This document shows, piece by piece, positions 34,138 through 42,305 of a stretch of 64,000 bases of DNA (position 1 is the first letter of the stretch; the number at the start of each line of letters is the position of its first letter). A program made the translations under genes and the position numbers. Origin of the DNA: Streptomyces sp. NBS 14/10 (GTDB lineage Bacteria > Actinomycetota > Actinomycetes > Streptomycetales > Streptomycetaceae). The DNA is taken from the NCBI RefSeq assembly GCF_002224125.1, contig NZ_NCSM01000018.1, positions 310,001 through 374,000 of the forward strand, written 5' to 3'. The notes under the pieces were generated by a model. That model worked only from the letters and a program-made list of their open reading frames with translations, searched no databases and was not told where the DNA came from.

Positions 34138-35229
34138 CTACGGCCGCGCGGGCCCTTGGGAGCGCGGCAGCGGGTCGAGACCGTGCCGGCGCTCGCCGAG
34201 GACCCGCGCGCAGACCTCGGCCTCGTCGGCCGGGCCGAAAGCACCCCCGGAAACGGACGTGGACCTACGGCGGGCCACGGCGGCGTCAGTGTCCTCGGCC
34301 ACCAGATCGGCGTTGATCGCCGCCGCGGCCTGGAACCCGGCCGCCTGCGCGACCGGGACGTTGGCCAGCAGGTCGGTGACGTTCCCCGCCGCCCACACCC
34401 CGGCCACCTCGGTGAGCCCGCTCGCGTCCGACGGCACATACGTCCCGACCCCCATGGGATGCTCCACCGCGCTCAGCCCGAGGCCCGCCAGGACCTCGCC
34501 GCGCGCCACCATCCGCGTCGCCACCACCAGGGCCTCCACCGGCACCCGCCGCCCCGAGGCCAACCGGACCCCGGCCAGCCGGTCCTCCACCACCTCAAGT
34601 CCCGTCACCTCGCCGTCGACCACGGCTATCCCCCGCGCGGCCAGCCGCTCCCACTCGTCCTCGGCCAACTCGGCACCGGTGTGCAGAAACAGCGTCACCC
34701 GATCCGACCACTGCCGGAACAGCAGCGCCTGGTGCACGGAGAGCGGACTGACGGCGAGCACGCCGATGGGCGCGTCGCGGACCTCCCAGCCATGGCAGTA
34801 CGGGCAGTGCAGCACATCCCGCCCCCACCGCTCCCGCAGCCCCGGCACCTCCGGCACCTCGTCCACCAGCCCGGTCGTCACCAGCAGCCGCCGCGCCCGG
34901 AAGCAGCGACCGCTCCCGGCCTCGACGACGAAGCCGCCCGCCACCCGCCGGGCGGAGACCGCCCGATCGGACACGATCTGCCCGCCGTACCCGGCCACCT
35001 CCTCCCGGCCGATCCGCAACAGCTCCAGCGGCGACACCCCGTCGCGCGACAGCAGCCCGTGCGCCCCCGCGGCGGGCGCGTTACGCGGCTCACCGGAGTC
35101 GATCACCACCACGGACCGCCGCGCCCGCGCCAGCGTCAGCGCCCCCGACAGCCCGGCGGCGCCCCCTCCGACCACCACGACATCGAACTCTTCAGAAATC
35201 TTGTCTTCAGAAACCTTGTTCACGCTCAT
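34138..35229 (-). CDS. Thioredoxin-reductase-like FAD/NAD(P) oxidoreductase
   Basis: 363 aa from ATG 35229 (the frame opens further upstream but the flavoprotein core starts here). FAD motif VVVVGGGAAGLSGALTLARA, redox-active dithiol CPYC in DVLHCPYCHGWEVRD, and the terminal FAD motif GVWAAGNVTDLLANVPVA. No thioredoxin gene is adjacent. Relatives include stand-alone TrxR-like enzymes such as those forming disulphides in natural-product pathways, but here it lies tail-to-tail with cholesterol oxidase. Partner unknown. Confidence 0.85.
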   Translation of the reverse strand: MSVNKVSEDKISEEFDVVVVGGGAAGLSGALTLARARRSVVVIDSGEPRNAPAAGAHGLLSRDGVSPLELLRIGREEVAGYGGQIVSDRAVSARRVAGGFVVEAGSGRCFRARRLLVTTGLVDEVPEVPGLRERWGRDVLHCPYCHGWEVRDAPIGVLAVSPLSVHQALLFRQWSDRVTLFLHTGAELAEDEWERLAARGIAVVDGEVTGLEVVEDRLAGVRLASGRRVPVEALVVATRMVARGEVLAGLGLSAVEHPMGVGTYVPSDASGLTEVAGVWAAGNVTDLLANVPVAQAAGFQAAAAINADLVAEDTDAAVARRRSTSVSGGAFGPADEAEVCARVLGERRHGLDPLPRSQGPARP

Positions 35230-35426
35230 GCGCCCACCGTGCGCGACGCGTGCCAGAACGGCCACTTCTCTTGCCAATCCAGCAAAGTTCACCCGAGCAG
35301 CCCAGCAGGCGTGAGCCTCAGGGGGCCTTTACGGTGAAGGAGCAAGCCGCCGAACGCGTGGGGATTCCCGTGGTCAGGGGGGGTGGCGCGTGTCGGCTCC
35401 GTACAGCACCGGAAGGCGATACGGAC

Positions 35427-35783
35427 ATGGCCGCAACATCGGAAACGCCCGTTCTCGACACGCTCGCCGCCATGACGGTCGACTCGATCGACCGCTGCAG
35501 CCTGGACGACCGCACGCTCATCCTCACCCGCCTCGCCGCGCTCGTCGCCATGGACGCACCGGGGATCTCCTACCTCGCCCACGTCGATCCCGCCATCAAG
35601 GCCAACCTGACAGCCGAGCAGTTGCAAGACGTGCTCGTCGCGATCGCCCCCGTCGTGGGCACGGCGCGCGTCATGTCAGCCGCGAGTCACATCACCAAGG
35701 CGCTCGGCTTCACCATCGCGTTGGCCGAGTCCGACGCCGCAGCGATAGCCGAGGCCGACGCCCGGCACCGGAGCAAGTCCTGA
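35427..35783 (+). CDS. Carboxymuconolactone-decarboxylase-like (AhpD-fold) protein
   Basis: 118-aa all-helical protein. Start ATG 35427 with GGAAGG site. The CMD-like core runs ALVAMDAPGISYLAHVD...LTAEQLQDVLVAIAPVVGTARVMSAASHITKALG. The AhpD CxxC catalytic pair is not present, so peroxidase activity is not supported. Ends in a shared terminator with the symporter gene. Confidence 0.78.
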   Translation: MAATSETPVLDTLAAMTVDSIDRCSLDDRTLILTRLAALVAMDAPGISYLAHVDPAIKANLTAEQLQDVLVAIAPVVGTARVMSAASHITKALGFTIALAESDAAAIAEADARHRSKS

Positions 35784-35795
35784 GCGCATACAACG

Positions 35796-35831
35796 CGTCG
35801 CCCCGCTCTCTGCCGAGAGAGCGGGGCGACG
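35796..35831. terminator. Bidirectional terminator
   Basis: CGTCGCCCCGCTCTCT (35796-35811) and AGAGAGCGGGGCGACG (35816-35831) form a perfect 16-bp stem with a GCCG loop between two convergent genes. Confidence 0.9.
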
Positions 35832-35848
35832 TCGGGAACGGGCGGCTG

Positions 35849-37189
35849 CTACGCCGCGGCCGGGACCACCCGGCGGTCGTCGGCCGTGTCCGCGTCGTCC
35901 AGGGGGGACGCGGAGGCGTGCTCGTAGGCGTGGTGGTCGAGGATCTTCTCGCGGGCCGAGACGAGGACCGGGATCAGCGCCTGGCCTGCGACGTTGGTCG
36001 CGGTGCGCATCATGTCCAGGACCGGGTCGATGGCCATGAGGAGGCCGACGCCCTCCAGCGGGAGGCCGAGCGTGGACAGGGTCAGGGTCAGCATGACGGT
36101 CGCGCCGGTGAGGCCGGCCGTGGCGGCCGAGCCGATGACCGAGACGAAGGCGATCAGCAGGTAGTCGCCGAAACCGAGGTGCACATCGAAGATCTGGGCG
36201 ATGAAGATCGCGGCGATGGCCGGGTAGATCGAGGCGCAGCCGTCCATCTTCGTCGTCGACCCGAAGGGCACCGCGAAGGAGGCGTACTCCTTCGGGACGC
36301 CCAGGCGCTCGGTGACCTTCTGGGTGACCGGCATGGTGCCGACCGAGGAGCGGGAGACGAAGGCGAGCTGGATCGCGGGCCAGGCGCCCTTGAAGAAGTG
36401 CAGCGGGTTGACCTTGGCGACCGTGGCCAGCAGCGTCGGGTAGACGCCGAACATCACCAGGGCGCAGCCGACGTAGATGTCGGCGGTGAAGGTGGCGTAC
36501 TTGCCGATGAGGTTCCAGCCGTACTCGGCGATGGCGTAGCCGATGAGGCCGAGGGTGCCCAGCGGGGCGAGGCGGATAACCCACCACAGAGCCTTCTGCA
36601 GCAGCTCCAGGATGGCCTGGCTGAGGGTGAGGATCGGCTGGGCCTTCTCGCCGAGCTGAAGGGCGGCGACGCCCGCGACGGCGGCCATGAAGACGATCTG
36701 CAGGACGTTCAGCTCGGTGAACGGCGTGATGACGTCGGTCGGGATGATGCCGGTAAGGAAGTCCAGCCAGGAGCCCGCGTGGTCGGGCTTGGCGCCGTCC
36801 TGCGGGGTCAGGCCGGTGCCGGAGCCGGGGTTGGTGATGAGACCGATCGTCAGGCCGATGGCGACCGCGATCAGCGAGGTCGCCATGAACCACAGCAGGG
36901 TGCGGGTCGCGAGGCGCGCGGCGTTGTTGACGTTCCGCAGGTTGGTGATCGAGATCAGGATCGCGAAGAAGACCAGCGGGGCGACGGCGAGCTTCAGCAG
37001 CTGGACGAAGATCGAACCGATCTTGTCGAGGGTGGTGACCAGCCAGTCGACGTCACCGCTGCGGGCGACCCAGCCGAGCGCCACGCCGAGCACCAGGCCC
37101 AGCAGGATCTGCGTCCAGAACGGCACCTTGGGCAGGCGTATGGAGGATCTCTGAGACGGCGTCTCGGGGACGGATGACAACGGACACAC
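35849..37189 (-). CDS. Dicarboxylate/amino acid:cation symporter (DAACS family)
   Basis: 446-aa Na+- or H+-coupled importer of the GltP/DctA family. Hydrophobic helices plus the family blocks AFVSRSSVGTMPVTQKV (serine-rich hairpin), PFGSTTKMDGCA (the NMDGT-like motif in variant form) and DPVLDMMRTATNVAGQA (substrate and cation site). Start at GTG 37189, or TTG 37180 which has a better-spaced GGAG. Probably regulated through the small upstream leader peptide. Confidence 0.88.
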   Translation of the reverse strand: MCPLSSVPETPSQRSSIRLPKVPFWTQILLGLVLGVALGWVARSGDVDWLVTTLDKIGSIFVQLLKLAVAPLVFFAILISITNLRNVNNAARLATRTLLWFMATSLIAVAIGLTIGLITNPGSGTGLTPQDGAKPDHAGSWLDFLTGIIPTDVITPFTELNVLQIVFMAAVAGVAALQLGEKAQPILTLSQAILELLQKALWWVIRLAPLGTLGLIGYAIAEYGWNLIGKYATFTADIYVGCALVMFGVYPTLLATVAKVNPLHFFKGAWPAIQLAFVSRSSVGTMPVTQKVTERLGVPKEYASFAVPFGSTTKMDGCASIYPAIAAIFIAQIFDVHLGFGDYLLIAFVSVIGSAATAGLTGATVMLTLTLSTLGLPLEGVGLLMAIDPVLDMMRTATNVAGQALIPVLVSAREKILDHHAYEHASASPLDDADTADDRRVVPAAA

Positions 37190-37301
37190 TCCGAAGGCAG
37201 GGAAAAGCAGGGGAAGGCGGAAAAAGTCAGGGGACGAGGTAGCGGACGGGGGTGAGCCAGGAGTCCGTACGGTCTCCGGCCGCTGGGGCGTTAAGAAGCG
37301 G

Positions 37302-37406
37302 TCAGCGGCGGCGACAGGCTGCTGACCGGCAGCGGCAGAGATCGATGTGCAGGCGCGCCACGAGCGGGACGCTCATGGGAAAGCGGGGCGCGGCTGCGGT
37401 CGTCAT
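37302..37406 (-). CDS. Cys/Arg-rich putative leader peptide upstream of the symporter
   Basis: 34-aa frame, ATG 37406: starts MTTAAAPRFPMSV and ends LVARLHIDLCRCRSAACRRR. The RLHIDLCRCRSAA core is the pattern of the actinobacterial putative leader peptides that precede many metabolic and transport genes and are thought to act by attenuation. No ribosome-binding site is visible; a TAGTGT sequence 8-13 bp upstream suits a leaderless transcript. An internal ATG (37376) gives a 24-aa form. It ends 112 bp before the symporter gene on the same strand. Confidence 0.7.
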   Translation of the reverse strand: MTTAAAPRFPMSVPLVARLHIDLCRCRSAACRRR

Positions 37407-37479
37407 GACAAGAACACTAACACCCGGACTTTGAGTTCCCCATAGCCAAGCTTTTACACACAGGAGTACGAACGAACAA

Positions 37480-37515
37480 CGTCCCGTCTTCCAGCGGGAG
37501 CTGGAAGACGGGACG
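37480..37515 (-). terminator. Strong hairpin terminator
   Basis: CGTCCCGTCTTCCAGC (37480-37495) pairs with GCTGGAAGACGGGACG (37500-37515), 16 bp, GGGA loop. Lies 65 bp past the stop of the DUF4229-like gene. Confidence 0.85.
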
Positions 37516-37579
37516 CCGAAGAGGTGTGAGGAGGGTTACAAGCAGAAGCCGTACGGAAGAGCCGGGGCGGAGGTGCGGC

Positions 37580-37867
37580 TCAGACGCCGTCTTCCTGGCT
37601 CTGGTTCGCCGCGAGCCGCGCCTTGGCGCGGTCCACCCGCTCCGAGACCTGCACCGCCATCTCGTCGCGCTGCTTGCGCAGCAGGACGAAGCTCAGCGGC
37701 GCCGAGACGATCAGGGCCAGCAGCGCGACCCAGAAGAGGTTGGAGCCGCCGAGCCCGGCGGGCACCACCCGGAAGTACACCAGGGCCCACATCACCAGGA
37801 AGGAGCCCGCGAAGATCCCCAGGCGCATGGCGGTGTAGCGGAACGTCGCGCTCGGCTTGAAAGGCAC
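37580..37867 (-). CDS. DUF4229-type small membrane protein
   Basis: 95 aa. Two membrane spans (LGIFAGSFLVMWALVYF and FWVALLALIVSAPLSFVLL) followed by the basic RKQRDEMA and an acidic helical tail. Matches the actinobacterial DUF4229 pattern; function unknown. GTG start 37867. Monocistronic between two terminator-like gaps. Confidence 0.75.
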   Translation of the reverse strand: MPFKPSATFRYTAMRLGIFAGSFLVMWALVYFRVVPAGLGGSNLFWVALLALIVSAPLSFVLLRKQRDEMAVQVSERVDRAKARLAANQSQEDGV

Positions 37868-37909
37868 GGCCGTCTTCTTTCTGCTGGGAAGTCCTGCCCA
37901 TCCAGTGAA

Positions 37910-38611
37910 TCACGGACGCCCCAAGGCCTCCGCGACGACCCTGAGATCCGACACCAGCCCCTGGTAGGCCGCCTCCCGGTCGTCGGCGCGCAGCACGGCG
38001 GAGGGGTGGATGGTGGCGACCACGCACTCCCGCGCCCCCTCCTCGGGGACGGGCAGCAGCATCCCGCGCTGCTTGGTGACCCGGAAGGAGGAACCGAGCA
38101 GCGCCTTCCCGGCCGTCGCGCCCAGCGCCACGATCAGCTCGGGATCGATCAGCGACAGCTCCGCGGTCAGCCACGGCCGGCAGGCGCTGATCTCGCGCAG
38201 GCTCGGCGACTTGTGGATGCGCCGTTTGCCGCGCCCGGGGAGGTGGCCGAACTTGAAGTGCTTGACGGCGTTGGTGATGTACGTCTCGGTGGGGTCGATG
38301 CCCGCCTCGTCCAGCGCCCGTGTCAGCACCTGGCCCGCGGGCCCCACGAACGGGCGCCCCTGCCGGTCCTCCTGGTCGCCGGGCTGCTCCCCGACCAGCA
38401 CGACGCGGGCGCCCGGGTCCCCCGCGCCGAAGACGGTCTGGGTGGCCTCGCGGTGCAGCGGACAGCCGCGGCACCCCGCGGCCGCCTCGCGCAGCGCGGC
38501 GAGGTCGGCGCCGCGCGGCACGAAGGGCTCGGCGGTGTACGCGGCAGACTCGTCAGGGTCTGTGCGCCGCTCGGCGGCGGGCTTCCCGGCGGACCCTCGG
38601 GCGGCGGCCAT
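37910..38611 (-). CDS. udgX: UdgX-type uracil-DNA binding protein (UDG superfamily)
   Basis: 233 aa. Family-4-like Fe-S uracil-DNA glycosylase fold with GEQPGDQED (residues 74-82) and GRPFVGPAGQVL. The decisive feature is the KRRIH loop (residues 129-133): in mycobacterial UdgX this His forms a covalent bond to the abasic site after uracil removal. Fe-S cysteines include CRGC (47, 50) and later single Cys. Recognises uracil in DNA; probably repair or protection. ATG 38611. Confidence 0.88.
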   Translation of the reverse strand: MAAARGSAGKPAAERRTDPDESAAYTAEPFVPRGADLAALREAAAGCRGCPLHREATQTVFGAGDPGARVVLVGEQPGDQEDRQGRPFVGPAGQVLTRALDEAGIDPTETYITNAVKHFKFGHLPGRGKRRIHKSPSLREISACRPWLTAELSLIDPELIVALGATAGKALLGSSFRVTKQRGMLLPVPEEGARECVVATIHPSAVLRADDREAAYQGLVSDLRVVAEALGRP

Positions 38612-38686
38612 GGCGACGCGGGTACCCGCCCCGGCGGCCGTCAGACACCACCGGGCACGGGCGGACGAGGGCGCGGGCCGCTGGCG

Positions 38687-39865
38687 TCAGGCGCGCATGG
38701 GCTGGGGCGCCTCGCGCCGGGCCGGGTCCGGCCCCTCGTACTCGCGGATGATCTCGTAGCGGGTGTTCCGCTCCACCGGGCGGAAGCCCGCGTCCCGGAT
38801 CAGCTCCAGCAGATCGTCCCGGGTCAGCTTGTTCGGCGTGCCGTAGTTGTCGGCATCGTGGGTGATCTTGTACTCGACGACCGAGCCGTCCATGTCGTCC
38901 GCGCCGTGGTTGAGCGCGAGCTGGGCGGTCCGTACGCCGTGCATCACCCAGAAGACCTTCACATGGGGGACGTTGTCGAACAGCAGCCGCGAGACCGCGA
39001 AGGTCTTCAGCGCCTCCGCGCCGGTGGCCATGGTGGTCCTGGCCTGCAGCCGGTTACGGACCTTGCCGTCCTTCATGTCCACGAAGTCGTGCTGGTAGCG
39101 CAGCGGGATGAAGACCTGGAACCCGCCGGTCTCGTCCTGGAGCTCGCGCAGCCGCAGCACATGGTCCACCCGGTGCCGGGGCTCCTCGACATGCCCGTAC
39201 AGCATGGTGCACGGGGTCTTGAGGCCCTTCTCGTGCGCCAGCCGGTGGATGCGCGACCAGTCCTCCCAGTGGGTCTCGTGGTCGACGATGTGCTGCCGGA
39301 CCTCCCAGTCGAAGATCTCCGCGCCGCCGCCGGTGAGCGACTCCAGGCCGGCGTCGATCAGCTCGTCGAGGATTTCCGAGGCCGGCAGCCCGGAGATCTT
39401 CTCGAAGTGGTGGATCTCGGTGGCGGTGAAGGCCTTCAGGGACACCTGCGGAAGGGCTTCTTTGAGCGCCTTCAGCGACCGCGGGTAGTAGCGCCAGGGG
39501 AGGGTGGGGTGCAGACCGTTGACGATGTGCAGCTCGGTGAGGTTCTCGTTCTCCATCGCCTTGGCGAGGCGGACGGCCTCCTCGATGCGCATGGTGTACG
39601 CGTCCTTCTCACCCGGCTTGCGCTGGAAGGAGCAGTACGCACACGAGGCGGTGCACACATTGGTCATGTTGAGGTGGCGGTTGACGTTGAAGTGAACCAC
39701 GTCACCGTTCTTGCGGGTGCGCACCTCATGGGCCAGCCCGCCGAGCCAGGCCAGGTCATCGCTTTCGTACAGCGCGATGCCGTCCTCGCGTGACAGCCGC
39801 TCTCCGGCGCGGACCTTCTCTTCCAGTTCGCGCTTGAGACCCGCATCTTGGATAGACGCAGTCAT
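38687..39865 (-). CDS. mqnE: Aminodeoxyfutalosine synthase (radical SAM)
   Basis: Joins the MqnA product with the SAM-derived adenosyl radical to form aminofutalosine. 392 aa from ATG 39865, with a GGGAGG site. Radical-SAM motif CTASCAYCSF; further blocks ELHIVNGLHPTLPWRYY and MLYGHVEEPRHRVDH. Starts the second menaquinone block, the remaining genes of which lie just upstream on the same strand. Confidence 0.94.
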   Translation of the reverse strand: MTASIQDAGLKRELEEKVRAGERLSREDGIALYESDDLAWLGGLAHEVRTRKNGDVVHFNVNRHLNMTNVCTASCAYCSFQRKPGEKDAYTMRIEEAVRLAKAMENENLTELHIVNGLHPTLPWRYYPRSLKALKEALPQVSLKAFTATEIHHFEKISGLPASEILDELIDAGLESLTGGGAEIFDWEVRQHIVDHETHWEDWSRIHRLAHEKGLKTPCTMLYGHVEEPRHRVDHVLRLRELQDETGGFQVFIPLRYQHDFVDMKDGKVRNRLQARTTMATGAEALKTFAVSRLLFDNVPHVKVFWVMHGVRTAQLALNHGADDMDGSVVEYKITHDADNYGTPNKLTRDDLLELIRDAGFRPVERNTRYEIIREYEGPDPARREAPQPMRA

Positions 39866-39935
39866 GCGGCCGCCTCCCATACGTCTGCAATACGTCTGCT
39901 TATGTAGGCCTTTGCTTTAAGTGGCCTTCCTGAGA

Positions 39936-40397
39936 CTACGCCTTGTCATCGTCGGGCAATTCGCCGACCCGGTTCTCCCACTTCGTGGACAGCACGATCG
40001 TGGTACGCGTACGGGCGACACCCTTGGTCGCGGACAGCCGCCGGATGGTCCGCTCGAGCCCGTCCACGTCCGAGGCGCGCACCTTGAGCATGTACGAGTC
40101 GTCGCCCGCGATGAACCAACAGTCCTCGATCTCGGCCAGCTCGCGCAGCCGCCCCGCCACCTCCTCGTGGTCGACGGCGTCGGAGAGCTGAATGCCGATG
40201 AGGGCGGTCACCCCGAGGCCCAGGGACGCGGCGTCGACGGTCGCGCGGTAGCCGGTGATCACCCCGGCCGCCTCCAGGCGGTTGATCCGGTCCGTGACGC
40301 TGGGTCCGGAAAGGCCGACGAGCCGGCCGAGCTCCGCGTACGACGCCCTCCCGTTCTCCCGCAGGGCCTGGATGAGCTGCCTATCCACCGCGTCCAT
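39936..40397 (-). CDS. Lrp/AsnC-family regulator
   Basis: 153 aa. The N-terminal HTH spans AVDRQLIQALRENGRASYAELGRLVGLSGPSVTDRINRLEAAGVI in its typical pieces (DRQLIQALRENGR, VGLSGPSVTDRINRLE). The C-terminal RAM domain ends VARTRTTIVLSTKWENR. Such proteins sense amino acids. Start ATG 40397 (MDAVDRQ) preferred over ATG 40415. It lies between mqnE and the ubiX gene, on the same strand, and could regulate either. Confidence 0.9.
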   Translation of the reverse strand: MDAVDRQLIQALRENGRASYAELGRLVGLSGPSVTDRINRLEAAGVITGYRATVDAASLGLGVTALIGIQLSDAVDHEEVAGRLRELAEIEDCWFIAGDDSYMLKVRASDVDGLERTIRRLSATKGVARTRTTIVLSTKWENRVGELPDDDKA

Positions 40398-40559
40398 ATG
40401 CCGTGCGCCTTCCATTATTCAGAGATACAGCAAGTTTACACGCATAAACTAAGGTACAGAGGGCATCTCGCCTTCTAGAACCTGAAGGCCCCGCGGCCTG
40501 TGCGGGCGGGCCACGCGGGCGGGCCACTTCGGCGAAGCGCCGTGGCGGTACGGCCCCCG

Positions 40560-41228
40560 CTACTCGTCCCCGGCCCCTCCCCGGAGTTCCCCCTCCCAGC
40601 GGCGGTACAGCTTGTGCGGCACCCCCGCCGCGTCCAGCACCCGCCCCGCCACGAAGTCCACCAGATCCTGGATACGGGTCGCACCCGCGTAGAACGCGGG
40701 CGAGGCGGGCACCACGACCGCGCCCGCCTCGTCCAGCGCGACCAGGTGTCTGAGGGTCTGTCCGCTCAGCGGCGCCTCCCGCACCGCGACCACGAGCGGG
40801 CGCCGCTCCTTGAGGTTGACGCTCGCCGACCGCTGCAGCAGATCCTTGGACAGGCCCAGCGCCACCCCCGCCACACACGCGGTGCTCGCCGGGACGATCA
40901 GCATCCCCTTGACGTCGTAGCTGCCGGAGGACGGGCCCGCGGCCAGGTCCCCGGCCGCCCAATGGCGTACGTCCGCCGTCTGCACCCGCGGTTCGAACGC
41001 GTCGGGCGTGCCGTCCGCGCCGCGCGCCAGCCAGCGGCCGAGGTCCTGGCGCCAGTGCGCGTCCCGGAAGGAGATGCCCGTCTCGTCCAGCAGGGTCAGC
41101 CGCGAGGCCCGGCTGACCACCAGGTCGACGGCCTCCCCCGCGGACAGCAGCGCGCGCAGTACGGAGGCGGCGTACGGCGTCCCGGACGCGCCGGAGACAC
41201 CGACCACCCAGGGCCGGCGCCGGCTCAC
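40560..41228 (-). CDS. ubiX: UbiX-family flavin prenyltransferase
   Basis: Makes prenylated FMN, the cofactor of UbiD-type decarboxylases such as MqnL two genes upstream. 222 aa from GTG 41228 (VSRRRPWVVGVSGASGTPYAASVL). The longer frame from 41300 adds a His/Pro-rich, poorly conserved stretch. Conserved: flavin site VSGASG, DVKGMLIVPASTACVAGVALGLS and PLVVAVREAPLSGQTLRHL. Confidence 0.9.
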   Translation of the reverse strand: MSRRRPWVVGVSGASGTPYAASVLRALLSAGEAVDLVVSRASRLTLLDETGISFRDAHWRQDLGRWLARGADGTPDAFEPRVQTADVRHWAAGDLAAGPSSGSYDVKGMLIVPASTACVAGVALGLSKDLLQRSASVNLKERRPLVVAVREAPLSGQTLRHLVALDEAGAVVVPASPAFYAGATRIQDLVDFVAGRVLDAAGVPHKLYRRWEGELRGGAGDE

Positions 41229-41323
41229 TTCTTCGTGCGGTCCGTACGGCCGCCTGTGCGGCTGTCTGTGCGGCCTGTACGGCTCGTGCGGCGGCTCCAC
41301 ACGACGAGCCTAACCAACGGGCC

Positions 41324-42247
41324 TCATGGGCTCAGTCCCCGCACCAGCAGGTCGAGCAGCGCACAGCAGAACAGCGCGATGCCGACGAAGCCGTTGACGG
41401 TGAAGAAGGCGCGGTTCAGCCGGGACAGATCGGCGGGCCGCACGACCGAGTGCTCGTACCAGAAGGCCGCCGCCACGATCAGCAGACCGAGCCAGAAGAA
41501 GAACCCGGCGTCGGTGGCCAGCCCATACCAGCCCAGCAGCAGCGTGGTGACGACGTGACAGACCCGCGCCCCGTACAGCGCCCCCGCGATGCCGAAGCGG
41601 GCCGGCACCGACTTCACCCCGTGGGCCCGGTCGGCGGCCACGTCCTGGCAGGCGTAGATCAGATCGAAGCCGCCGATCCAGATGCCGACCGCGAGGCCGA
41701 GGATCACCGCGTCCCAGGACCACTCCCCCGTGATCGCGATCCACGCCCCGACCGGGCCCATCGCCTGGGCGAGGCCGAGGATGGCGTGCGGGAAGTTCGT
41801 AAAACGCTTCCCGTACGGATAGACCACCATCGGGACCACCGCAACCGGCGCCAGGGCCAGACACAGCGGGTTCAGCAGCGCGGCCGCGCCGAGGAAGACG
41901 GCGAGCGCGACCAGGGCGCCGATCCAGGCGGAGCGCACCGGCACGGCGCCGGTGACCAGCTCACGCCCCGCGGTGCGCGGATTGCGGGCGTCGATCTCCC
42001 GGTCGATGATCCGGTTGCAGGCCATGGCGAAGGTGCGCAGCCCCACCATGGCGACCGTCACCAGCAGCAGCCGCAGCCAGTGGACCGTGCCGTCCCACAG
42101 CTCCATCGCGGTCAGCGAGGCGATGTAGGCGAAGGGCAGCGCGAAGACCGAGTGCTCGATCATCACCAGCCGCAGAAAGGCGCGGACGCGGCCGGGCGGC
42201 GCGGATTCGGGGCCGAGGATGCCGGGGGTCGCGGAGTCGGCGCTCAT
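41324..42247 (-). CDS. mqnP: UbiA-family prenyltransferase of the futalosine pathway
   Basis: 307-aa membrane enzyme that attaches the polyprenyl chain to the naphthoate precursor. Two Asp-rich motifs: NRIIDREIDARNPRT (first) and YACQDVAADRAHG (second). Eight to nine helices. Start ATG 42247. Clustered with ubiX and mqnL, which places it in menaquinone rather than haem or ubiquinone synthesis. Confidence 0.9.
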   Translation of the reverse strand: MSADSATPGILGPESAPPGRVRAFLRLVMIEHSVFALPFAYIASLTAMELWDGTVHWLRLLLVTVAMVGLRTFAMACNRIIDREIDARNPRTAGRELVTGAVPVRSAWIGALVALAVFLGAAALLNPLCLALAPVAVVPMVVYPYGKRFTNFPHAILGLAQAMGPVGAWIAITGEWSWDAVILGLAVGIWIGGFDLIYACQDVAADRAHGVKSVPARFGIAGALYGARVCHVVTTLLLGWYGLATDAGFFFWLGLLIVAAAFWYEHSVVRPADLSRLNRAFFTVNGFVGIALFCCALLDLLVRGLSP

Positions 42248-42305
42248 CGGGCCACCCCGGCAAGGGGCGCGCCCGCGCCGCCCGCCTCCGTTCTCGCCGC
42301 GCCTG

